From Tubiluchus corallicola (lineage: Eukaryota; Priapulida; Priapulimorpha; Priapulimorphida; Tubiluchidae), in assembly GCA_030141605.1 (NCBI GenBank), contig JAQGDQ010002369.1, positions 806,001 to 870,000 of the forward strand: a stretch of 64,000 nt of DNA. Direction: 5' to 3'. A program made the translations under genes and the position numbers. Below the pieces are notes generated by a model. That model was not told where the DNA came from and did no database searches. It worked only from the letters and a program-made list of their open reading frames with translations. Below are positions 16,934 to 24,963 of the stretch, in pieces (the stretch's first letter is position 1; each line of letters starts with the position of its first letter).

Positions 16934-17848
16934 AATGTTCTCTGCCGCTTGTTTTGCCATTGTAGTTCGGCACTCGACAGTTGCAGATCCGATGTGGGGA
17001 ACGATGAGGCAGTTTTCAAAAGAACATAAAGGATGATTGCCAGGCAGAGGTTCAGGATCGGTGACATCCAAAGCCGCGCTCCTTATCCATCCTTTTTCCA
17101 ACGCTTTGACAAGAGCATCCGTATCAATGATTGCTCCCCTGGCCATATTGATCAAGACTGGATGCTTTTTCATCTTTTGGATCGCTGTGGCATCGATAAA
17201 GTGACGGGTCTCTTTTTTCAGCGGAATATGAAGGGAGATATAGTCAGAAGTTTCATAAAGTTCATCAAGGGAAACCTGTCCTTTGATTCCCAAATCTTTG
17301 TAATGGTAGAACTGTACATTCATGCCAAAGCCTTTGGCCCTTTGAGCGGCAGCTTTTCCGACCCTTCCATATCCGATGATTCCAAATGTTTTTTGATGAA
17401 GGCTCTCTCCAAAGAAAAGATTGGGATCATAGATCTTCCATTTGTCTTCCTTAACGAATTGCCTGGCCTCGGGAACCTTACGAATAAGGGAGAGGAGAAG
17501 CGCAAAGGTGAGATCGGCCGTACTTTCTGTAACAACGTCTAATAAGTTATATACAGTAATTCCTTTAGTCTTTGCATAGGCGACATCAATATTGTCTAAA
17601 CCGATTGCATAATTGGAGATAATTTTTAATTGAGTTGCGGTTTCCAATATTTCCTTGTCAATAGGATCGGAAAGCATCGTGAGGATGGCGTCATATTCCT
17701 GAGCGGCTTTGATTAATTTATCTTTTGGAATCGGACAATTTTGTTCCCATTCTTCAACAATAAAAATTGTAGATAATACTTCTTTTGCAATAGAAGGTAT
17801 CTTTCTTGTAATTAACGCTTTTTTCATCCAATTACACGTCCGTTTCAT
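16919..17848 (-). CDS. D-isomer-specific 2-hydroxyacid dehydrogenase
   Basis: 309 residues, or 302 from the ATG at 17827. The NAD-binding motif is GIIGYGRVGKAAAQRA, followed by the substrate-site Arg in NMARGAIID and the dehydrogenase core DVTDPEPLPGNHPL. The catalytic His lies in VPHIGSAT. Family members reduce 2-keto acids such as glyoxylate, hydroxypyruvate or phenylpyruvate with NAD(P)H; substrate cannot be read from sequence. It stands alone, convergent with umuC and divergent from the giant gene. Confidence 0.92.
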   Translation of the reverse strand: MKRTCNWMKKALITRKIPSIAKEVLSTIFIVEEWEQNCPIPKDKLIKAAQEYDAILTMLSDPIDKEILETATQLKIISNYAIGLDNIDVAYAKTKGITVYNLLDVVTESTADLTFALLLSLIRKVPEARQFVKEDKWKIYDPNLFFGESLHQKTFGIIGYGRVGKAAAQRAKGFGMNVQFYHYKDLGIKGQVSLDELYETSDYISLHIPLKKETRHFIDATAIQKMKKHPVLINMARGAIIDTDALVKALEKGWIRSAALDVTDPEPLPGNHPLCSFENCLIVPHIGSATVECRTTMAKQAAENILSYF

Positions 17849-17902
17849 CTTCTAAAAAATCAGTCAATGAAGTACAAGTTTTGGCAAAATTGAAAGACAG
17901 AT

Positions 17903-17959
17903 TTATAGATTCTTAACAATCGAAGAGTAAGTTATAGATTCTTAACTTATTTTATAAGT
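17903..17959 (+). promoter_or_regulatory. repeat and dyad cluster upstream of the giant gene
   Basis: A 15-bp direct repeat TTATAGATTCTTAAC occurs at 17903-17917 and 17932-17946 (period 29). The second copy is flanked by the perfect dyad TAAGTTA-N8-TAACTTA (17928-17949), and a third palindrome ACTTAT-TTT-ATAAGT follows at 17945-17959. All lie within 75 bp of the ATG at 17976. The layout suggests an operator overlapping a promoter of the 1181-aa gene or the divergent dehydrogenase. No regulator is identified. Confidence 0.45.
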
Positions 17960-17975
17960 AAAAATTTGAGATAAC

Positions 17976-20900
17976 ATGGCTATTTTCAGTTCTTATCAAC
18001 CTAGTATCAACGCGGTAACAGCCGCAGTCAACGCAGGACCGCCTCCAGCTGCTGGAGCAATTTCTGTTGAAGCCGGAGTAAAAGCTTATCTCCAACATGC
18101 GAATAATCTTCATACACGAGTAACGAGATTGGAACAAGAGAGCAAGAAAAGTCCAGACGACCGATTGATCAGATATCTCGCAGCATCTGCGCGAATCCTG
18201 GTTCAGGATTATGACGCCCTCCGGACAGCACCTGGAGCGGCTGCAAATCTTAATGCTGCGATTAATGCTCAAGGTCCAGATGGAGTGGCTTTAAGAAGAC
18301 AGCAAGTAGCAAATCGTATCTTTGACGATCTTGGACGACGAATTGATGTTCTTCGTTACAAACATGCTCCTGGATGGTTGGAATGGCTCGGACTAAGGCG
18401 TTCTCCAGACGCTGTGAGCTATACGCCTAGTAAAATGACAGTTGCAGGAACTGCTATGCTTACCTGTCCACTATGGGTAGACAGCGTGCCTGAGATTCCA
18501 GGATTCGGGCCCAAGGCCGAAACCCTTGATCATGGAGAAACCCTTACAGACACATTTGCTCCTCCTACTCTCGAACAATTGGGTAACGCTCTCGGAGAAT
18601 TTGGCACCGTTGTTCGCAACAACAAAACGAATATATCCTATGGAGCAGCAGCTGTCGGGGGCTTAATCTTTGCTTCCAAATTGGGAAACTGGATCTGGCA
18701 TAAAATCGCTTATGGAAAACCTACCTTGGATACTTCTCACGAGCTTCGAATCAAATTCATCGATGTAATGCCTGATCAACATGAGGATGATAAGCATGTT
18801 AAGGCTTCAGTGACAAAATTGGAAGAGGGATACAAATCGGTTCTTGGACGATCTCTGAGACTAAGAGATTGCGTTGAAGAGTCCAAAAAGAACCCTAGCT
18901 GGCTTTATCCTACGCTTTATGCGGATTGGGAAGTAGTGACCAATGAAGCACGTACTCTGCAAGAAAGTGTGGACGATCTTCAAGAAACCACAATGGGACA
19001 CACAACATTTAGCGCCACCCTTGCAGAACTCGATACGCAAGTAAAGGCAATGCGTAATAACCTTACGAGAATGTGCGAAGACATCAGTTGGAGTGCTTAT
19101 AACAGATCTTTACCTCGAAGATTCAATGACTCAATCACAAAGACACAAGTCCTCGGCCTTTGCATGCTGCCGATAACTGTTGGAGCTGAAGTAGTAGGAG
19201 CTGTTTCAGGTGATCCAATGGTCAGTTATGCTGCACATGGTGCTGCGGCTTTCACTACAGCCCTTCTGTTGGGACAGCCTGTATCTGGATGGTTCCGTAC
19301 GGATCCGATCAAAGCGCACCTAAGACAAGTAGAAGAACATGGTACCATCGAGCCTCACTTTCCACGCATTGGAAGAATCCTAGCCGATTACTTATCGAGA
19401 AAAAATCGAAAAGGTGCGATCGATGCGTTTGACGAAGAGGTAACCCGTCTTGAAGAGCAGGTCAAAGAAATGACACGCAAAGTGAAAGGCGGAGTGGTCC
19501 AGGATGATACAATCAGGGTCGATGTAAAAACATTAGAGCTTGACTGGAACGCTCTTGGAAATGTCTATCTCGATGTCGATCGTGAAATGCAGATTGCCGG
19601 TGAAATCAGCGCCAAGCTCGACGCAGCAAATGATAAGAGATGTGATATTGGGACATCTATTGTAGAGCTTCGCAAACTCGCAGCTGGAATGCCGAATAAA
19701 ATCTTCACGGTTGCACGGGCCGCTGCTGCATTCAAACGACCTCTACTGTTGAAGGCAAAAGCAACGATCTCTTCTCAAAGAACCGCGATTCGATCAGCTG
19801 AAGAGAGCTTGAAAAGTGGAAAAATAAGAGAAGCGATGGATGGCTTCAAAACATTTGTCACAAAATTCAAACATGACTGCGATGATCTTAGAGAACATCA
19901 GGAAGGTGGAAAATTAAAAGGCGAAGTCCTGAAAGCAAATCTTGCTATCTTAATGGACGATTATCGAGAATTGACACGATTGGCCAACCTCATCCAGGAA
20001 AAGCTGACCGATGCCAAACAAAATGATGAACCGTTCAGTCAAAATAAAAGAATGTTAGCTGCTTTAGAGAACACTCTCCGTACTCTAAGAACAACAATTC
20101 ATGCCTTGAAAGATGATGAAGTGCCTACGGCTTCGACCGCCTGGTTCTCCAAAACAACGAAAGTCGCCGTTCCTTGTATTGCTCTTGCCGGTGCCTCTTA
20201 CTGGCAAAATGACATGGTTGAACAATGGGCCGGTGCAGAAGCTGCTCAATATGCTCCTCTCGCACTTGGGGCAATAGCAGCTACGGCTGTGGCTTGCAAA
20301 GCAATTGGATGGCTCTGGGGACTAAGAAGTTCTTCTTCCGCGACAGTTGGGAAACCAGCTCCTACCGTTGCCGAGCAAAAACCGAAATCGCCTCTTCTTA
20401 CAGCAGTTGTCGAAGAAGCTCAGCGAAGAAAAGCTGAAGAACTGCCAACAGCTACTGTTCCCCCAATGGTTCAAACAATTCCGGTACGCTCTGAAGATAT
20501 AGCAGCTTTGAGATCAGGATTTGAAGCGACAAAGGTTCAATTGATTGGTCTCATCAGCGAGAGAAAGTTCACAGAAGCGATAAGAGTCATTAACGATACT
20601 CTTCAACAGATTCAAACTTTGATGACTCCTGTGATTTCTTCTGCAGACAGAGCAAGTCTTCAAGAAGTCGTCCAATACTTGGAAGAGCTGCAAGGACAGT
20701 TGCCTTCTGATCGAAGAGTGCAACACGCTCTCTTTACAAGTACACCTTCTACAGTTCCGTCTGTAGAGGTAGTGCCTACAACAGAACGAGTTGCAAAAAA
20801 AGTCACTGTTTCTCCTCATGCTAGGAAGAAATTCGCTACAGAAGTGGAAAGAGGAACCTATTCTTCTGGTCAGGAAATCAACCTTCATAAGCAGGCATTC

Positions 20901-21521
20901 TCTGCAGATGAGGCCCAGCTTGCGATTGCCCTTATCAGTGTAATAGCCGCCCTCAAAGGAAGCACGGGAACACTAGGTACTGCGGCTCAGTATGGGGCTT
21001 ACAAACATGCACAATTCATGGAGAGCAGCCCTGGAGACCTCAGTGATCCGGCCCTTTATCTGCACCTTCTAAGTCAGGGAAAAAGAGTTGCTCCATTCCG
21101 CATAGAAAGAGAGCAGATTTGTTCAGGAAGTAGCTCTAGCGTCGATTTTGAGAGAACGCTGGCTCAAATGGATGAGCTGCGCCACTCTGGAGGCCATAAG
21201 CAAATCCTCGTTCCTGTTGTCATGCAGGGAGTTTCCTACGCTTTGGCAATTGAAGGAAAAGGATCAACAGAAAGAGAAGTTGTTCTTTCCGGAATACATC
21301 CTCATCCTCATGTCCTCGGTTCAGTTGGACACTTCCGTAAAACATTCTCCTCTGTTGAAGAAGCAGGACAATGTCTGGCGGCCATGAATGAAGAATTGGC
21401 TAAGTTTGTTCCGGATGAAACACCAAAAGATGTTGTCTTCTATCCTTGCATACCTACGGCACCGATCGTAAGAGCAAATGGAAATGCTGCTGCAGCTGCA
21501 GCTGCAGCTGCAGCTGCTTAA
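17976..21521 (+). CDS. giant 1181-aa protein with three hydrophobic hairpins, Inc/effector candidate
   Basis: One uninterrupted frame with a weak GAGATAAC site before the ATG. Three related hydrophobic modules lie at about residues 150-243, 389-441 and 726-783. Each begins with a K-[MT]-x-V-like start and ends in a Gly/Ala-rich helix followed by GNWIWH, SGWFR or IGWLWG. Long charged coiled-coil regions lie between them (260-380, 450-720). A Pro-rich linker (about 790-815) and a mixed C-terminal domain (about 930-1165, with HPHPHVLGS) follow, then an 11-Ala tail. There is no signal peptide. Bilobed hydrophobic segments are the hallmark of chlamydial inclusion-membrane proteins, but three in one chain is unusual. 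Function unknown. Confidence 0.85.
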   Translation: MAIFSSYQPSINAVTAAVNAGPPPAAGAISVEAGVKAYLQHANNLHTRVTRLEQESKKSPDDRLIRYLAASARILVQDYDALRTAPGAAANLNAAINAQGPDGVALRRQQVANRIFDDLGRRIDVLRYKHAPGWLEWLGLRRSPDAVSYTPSKMTVAGTAMLTCPLWVDSVPEIPGFGPKAETLDHGETLTDTFAPPTLEQLGNALGEFGTVVRNNKTNISYGAAAVGGLIFASKLGNWIWHKIAYGKPTLDTSHELRIKFIDVMPDQHEDDKHVKASVTKLEEGYKSVLGRSLRLRDCVEESKKNPSWLYPTLYADWEVVTNEARTLQESVDDLQETTMGHTTFSATLAELDTQVKAMRNNLTRMCEDISWSAYNRSLPRRFNDSITKTQVLGLCMLPITVGAEVVGAVSGDPMVSYAAHGAAAFTTALLLGQPVSGWFRTDPIKAHLRQVEEHGTIEPHFPRIGRILADYLSRKNRKGAIDAFDEEVTRLEEQVKEMTRKVKGGVVQDDTIRVDVKTLELDWNALGNVYLDVDREMQIAGEISAKLDAANDKRCDIGTSIVELRKLAAGMPNKIFTVARAAAAFKRPLLLKAKATISSQRTAIRSAEESLKSGKIREAMDGFKTFVTKFKHDCDDLREHQEGGKLKGEVLKANLAILMDDYRELTRLANLIQEKLTDAKQNDEPFSQNKRMLAALENTLRTLRTTIHALKDDEVPTASTAWFSKTTKVAVPCIALAGASYWQNDMVEQWAGAEAAQYAPLALGAIAATAVACKAIGWLWGLRSSSSATVGKPAPTVAEQKPKSPLLTAVVEEAQRRKAEELPTATVPPMVQTIPVRSEDIAALRSGFEATKVQLIGLISERKFTEAIRVINDTLQQIQTLMTPVISSADRASLQEVVQYLEELQGQLPSDRRVQHALFTSTPSTVPSVEVVPTTERVAKKVTVSPHARKKFATEVERGTYSSGQEINLHKQAFSADEAQLAIALISVIAALKGSTGTLGTAAQYGAYKHAQFMESSPGDLSDPALYLHLLSQGKRVAPFRIEREQICSGSSSSVDFERTLAQMDELRHSGGHKQILVPVVMQGVSYALAIEGKGSTEREVVLSGIHPHPHVLGSVGHFRKTFSSVEEAGQCLAAMNEELAKFVPDETPKDVVFYPCIPTAPIVRANGNAAAAAAAAAAA
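21489..21515 (+). repeat. GCTGCA hexanucleotide repeat encoding a poly-Ala C-terminus
   Basis: Four and a half tandem copies of GCTGCA end the giant gene; together with flanking GCT codons they encode 11 alanines before TAA. Because the unit is six bases, copy-number change would keep the frame and only change tail length. Confidence 0.85.
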
Positions 21522-21561
21522 GAGAAATATTCTTCTTTTAAATTAAAAAGCTATTTAGAAT

Positions 21562-21584
21562 AGGGGTCCTTAATTGGGCCCCCT
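21562..21584 (+). promoter_or_regulatory. GC-rich inverted repeat abutting the APC transporter start
   Basis: AGGGGTCC-TTAATT-GGGCCCCCT can fold with one internal mismatch and ends on the base before ATG 21585. It could be the terminator of the giant gene (no T-run follows) or a hairpin that hides the ribosome binding region of the transporter, for which no clear Shine-Dalgarno is visible. Confidence 0.45.
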
Positions 21585-22988
21585 ATGACTTCTAAACGAA
21601 CTCTGAATGTCTTTTTGCTCGCGATGATCAACGTCGCGGCTATCACTAGCCTTAAGAATTATCCCCTCACTGCAGTTTACGGCCTATCTTCCCTATTCTT
21701 TTTTATCTTTTCTGCAGTGGTCTTTTTTATCCCTGTATCCCTGGTCTCAGCAGAGCTTGCGACCGGCTGGCCCCAGCGGGGTGTATATATATGGGTAAAA
21801 GAGGCAATGGGACCGAGAATGGGTCTCTTGGCCATATGGCTTCAGTGGATCGAAAATGTGATCTGGTACCCTACCGTCCTGTCCTTTTTGGCAGCCTCAA
21901 GTGCCTTCATATTCAATCCAGAACTTGCTCATGATAATCGATACATCGTTTCCATCATCCTCATCACCTTTTGGGTTGCCACCTTCCTCAATTGTTTCGG
22001 AATGAAAATCTCCGGCTGGATCAGTACCGTATCAGTCATATTAGGAACGATCATTCCCGGGGCTTTGATCATTTTTCTTGGCTTCCTTTGGATCGGAGAA
22101 GGATTTCCCTTGCAGATTTCCTTCAGCTGGGACCAACTGATTCCTAACCTTGGGTCAGTCAATGAACTCGTACTTCTTGCAGGAATCCTCCTTGGCTTTG
22201 CCGGGATGGAAATGTCAGCCGTCCATGCGAAGGAAGTGAAGAATCCACAGAAAGACTATCCAAGAGCCATCCTCCTCGCTGCGCTTATCATTCTAGTATT
22301 GTCCATGGTGGCGACATTGGCGATTGCTATCGTCGTGCCAACTCATGAGATTAATCTGGCATCTGGGGCGATGGAAGCATTCACCCACTTTCTAAATGCC
22401 TTTAAACTGGGATGGGCGATTCCTATTGTTGCTTTTTTCATGGCATTGGGAGCTTTGGGAACAATGAGCACCTGGATCGTCGGACCGACCAAAGGGATCC
22501 TGGCGACAGCTATAGATGGAGACCTTCCTCCCTTCTTTCAAAAGACCAATAAGTATGGGATGCCTACCCATTTATTAGTTCTTCAGGGAGCGATCGTATC
22601 TTTGCTTTCTCTCGTTTTCCTTTTCATGCCCAACGTCAGCAGTTCTTATTGGATGCTTGTCGACCTCACAGCACTTCTCTATTTGATCATGTATATCCTG
22701 ATGTTTATCGCCGCTATTGTCCTTCGGTATAAATGTCCTGAAGTAAAAAGGGCATACAGAATACCCGGCGGCAATGCTGGAATGTGGATCATCGGTGGAA
22801 TAGGAACCGTAGGGTGCTTCTTTACCTTCATCATGGGACTGTTTCCGCCAAGTCAGTTAAAAACTGGGAATATGCTCTTTTACTATTCTTTCCTGATAGG
22901 AGGACTCGTTATTTTCTGCGTCCTTCCCTTCATCATTTATCAATTGAAAAAGCCTTCCTGGAAACAGAAGAGCGAAAAAGACTACTAA
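21585..22988 (+). CDS. APC-family amino acid antiporter (XasA/GadC-like)
   Basis: 467 residues with about 12 membrane helices. Features of the glutamate:GABA antiporter branch of the APC superfamily are AMINVAAITSLKNYP in helix 1, ELATGWPQRGVYIWVKEAMG, and LLGFAGMEMSAVHAKEVKNPQKDYPRA in helix 6 and after it. C. trachomatis has a relative annotated xasA (CT216). It exchanges amino acids across the inner membrane, so an obligate intracellular bacterium would use it to take up host amino acids. The start sits at the foot of an inverted repeat. Confidence 0.9.
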   Translation: MTSKRTLNVFLLAMINVAAITSLKNYPLTAVYGLSSLFFFIFSAVVFFIPVSLVSAELATGWPQRGVYIWVKEAMGPRMGLLAIWLQWIENVIWYPTVLSFLAASSAFIFNPELAHDNRYIVSIILITFWVATFLNCFGMKISGWISTVSVILGTIIPGALIIFLGFLWIGEGFPLQISFSWDQLIPNLGSVNELVLLAGILLGFAGMEMSAVHAKEVKNPQKDYPRAILLAALIILVLSMVATLAIAIVVPTHEINLASGAMEAFTHFLNAFKLGWAIPIVAFFMALGALGTMSTWIVGPTKGILATAIDGDLPPFFQKTNKYGMPTHLLVLQGAIVSLLSLVFLFMPNVSSSYWMLVDLTALLYLIMYILMFIAAIVLRYKCPEVKRAYRIPGGNAGMWIIGGIGTVGCFFTFIMGLFPPSQLKTGNMLFYYSFLIGGLVIFCVLPFIIYQLKKPSWKQKSEKDY

Positions 22989-23010
22989 TCTTTCATTCAG
23001 AGACTATCTC

Positions 23011-24000
23011 TTAGAGCAGCCACCAGGTGGCCAGCGACAAGTAGAATAAAGTTGTTAATACGTCGGCGAGCATTAGGACCACAGGACCTGAGGCTACCTT
23101 TGGATCAAGACGGGTCAGATGAAGGATAATAGGGATGGTGATGCCAAACAGAGCTGTGACGGCAACAGAGAACATAATGGCGATCCCTATCGTTAGAGAA
23201 GGCAAAAATCCATCGCCCCAAAAAAGGGAAACAGCTCCAACCATAAAGCCGCAGCTCACAGAAATAGCTCCCACTATCTGCCATTCTTTCAAAGTTCTTA
23301 AGAAGGAAAGACGCCAGGTAATTCGTGGTCTTCTTAAAAACTGCAAACTCTGAGTCATCGATTGCATGGAGACCGACTCACTGAGTGTGAGGACAAGTGG
23401 GATAAACATGGCTAGAAGAAGAAATTGCGCCAAGACATCCTCATACATACGTGAAATAAAGGCGCAAATGAATCCCCCGATCATATTGCAAAAAAGCCAG
23501 GGCATCCGGATTTTATAGTGGCGCATGATGGAGATGCGCTTCCCCTCTTCGATAGAAAAACCAATGAGCTGAAAGACATCTCTTCTATGGTGAGCGTCCG
23601 CTACATCAAAAGATTCTTCGATATACATCTCAACATCAATCGTTCCGATTAGCCTTCCCTCGGTATCGATAACAGGGAGGGCCAAAAGCCTGTGGACTTC
23701 AAGCATTTCAAGAGCATCTTCCAATGTTTGATCAGCATTGATGGATGTGACATGCCTTACCATGATGTCATCGATCTTCGTGGTCGGATTGCTGAGTAGG
23801 AGTTTACGCGTTGGAACGATTCCCTTCAGCACTCCCTTCTCATCAACGGCATAGAAATAGACAATTTTATGTTCGATCGACTTTTCGCGTAAAGAAGCCA
23901 GAGCTTCTTCAATCGTATGATGAGTCTGCAAAACTGTGTCCACTTCCTGCGCACACTTGCGGACGGACTGGGAAAGATCTTGTTTGCCTATTGAATGCAT
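23011..24000 (-). CDS. mgtE: MgtE-like magnesium transporter lacking the N domain
   Basis: 329 residues from ATG 24000 (TTG 24036 would give 341). Two CBS domains (about residues 40-150) with GVLKGIVPTRKLLL and LIGTIDVEMYIEE are followed by five membrane helices containing SVSMQSMTQSLQFLRRPRI and LTRLDPKVASGPVVLMLADV, the latter with the conserved pore-lining and Mg2+-binding Asp of MgtE. The helical MgtE_N domain that normally precedes the CBS pair is mostly missing; only about 30 residues are left. Family role: Mg2+ channel gated by cytosolic Mg2+. Confidence 0.87.
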   Translation of the reverse strand: MHSIGKQDLSQSVRKCAQEVDTVLQTHHTIEEALASLREKSIEHKIVYFYAVDEKGVLKGIVPTRKLLLSNPTTKIDDIMVRHVTSINADQTLEDALEMLEVHRLLALPVIDTEGRLIGTIDVEMYIEESFDVADAHHRRDVFQLIGFSIEEGKRISIMRHYKIRMPWLFCNMIGGFICAFISRMYEDVLAQFLLLAMFIPLVLTLSESVSMQSMTQSLQFLRRPRITWRLSFLRTLKEWQIVGAISVSCGFMVGAVSLFWGDGFLPSLTIGIAIMFSVAVTALFGITIPIILHLTRLDPKVASGPVVLMLADVLTTLFYLSLATWWLL

Positions 24001-24133
24001 CTTCCTACTGATACCTGATTCCAAATAAGTTTCCAATTTTTTTGGACAATAGGTGAGAAATGTTTTTTGTAAAAAAAAAATTTAAAAACGCTTCTTGAGT
24101 GAAACCCTCCCCTAGAGATAAAATAGCTGCATT

Positions 24134-24906
24134 ATGAAACACAAAAGAAGCAATACATCCACTGCCTGGGAATCTGTCGGCCGCTGGTACGACCATCTTG
24201 TCGGTGAGAAAGGACAGTACTACCATGAAAAAATCATTATGCCCAATATTCTGAGGCTTCTCGAGATGAAAAAGGGAAGTAAAATTTTAGATTTGGGCTG
24301 CGGTCAAGGGATACTCTCTCGATACCTGCCCGATTGGATCGACTATTCAGGAGTGGACCTTTCTAGAGCTTTGATCGAACGGGCCAAGCAATACAACAAC
24401 CGGAAAAACTGTCGCTATTTTCATGGTGACGTAACAGAAAAACTCAATCTGAAAGCCGAAGAGTATTCCCATGCAGCTTTTGTGCTCTCTCTTCAAAACC
24501 TGGAAGATGGTAGACAAGCCATTCAGAATGATTTTTCCACACTTGAAACCAAAGGGCAAACTCATCCTGGTATTGAATCATCCCTGTTTTCGCATCCCAC
24601 GCCAAAGTTTTTGGCAAGTAGATGATGAGAGCAAGATGCAATACAGAAGGATCAACCGATATCTTTCTTCTCAGAAGATTCCTATTCAAACCAATCCTTC
24701 GCAGGGAAAAAAAGTCAACGACTTACTCTTTTCATCATTCCCTTTCCTCTTATTGTGACTGGCTTTTCAAAAGTGGTTTTTCCATTCTTAAAATGGAAGA
24801 ATGGTCTTCGGATAAAAAAAGCACAGGAAAAAAAGCGCATATGGAAAATCGCGCCCGCACTGAGTTCCCTCTCTTTCTGGCGATCTTGGCCGAGAAACAT
24901 TCTTAA
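24134..24906 (+). pseudogene. class I SAM-dependent methyltransferase with two frameshifts
   Basis: Three successive frames each carry a distinct part of one methyltransferase. Frame one, from ATG 24134: SVGRWYDHLVGEKGQYYH, ILDLGCGQGILSRYLP and SGVDLSRALIERAK. After GATTTTTCC (24530-24538) the next frame reads PHLKPKGKLILVLNHPCFR and YRRINRYLSSQKIPIQ. After AAAAAAA (24712-24718 region, in CAGGGAAAAAAAGTC) the third frame reads SFHHSLSSYCDWLFKSGF and ends ENRARTEFPLFLAILAEKHS. Each shift removes one base and each falls in a T5 or A7 run. The start has no strong SD. Either a real pseudogene or two homopolymer errors. Confidence 0.8.
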
Positions 24907-24963
24907 TAAAATTCAAAGGAACAAATCTTTTCGAATATACCATCAATGACATAAGATGTGGGC

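Noticed and set aside
16681-17067. 128-codon minus frame across the umuC end
   Set aside because: Shadow of umuC and the convergent dehydrogenase; both are well supported.
20800-21460. Deubiquitinase-like C-terminal domain in the giant protein
   Set aside because: An HPHPH segment after a strand slightly resembles a cysteine-protease His region, but no convincing catalytic Cys box was seen.
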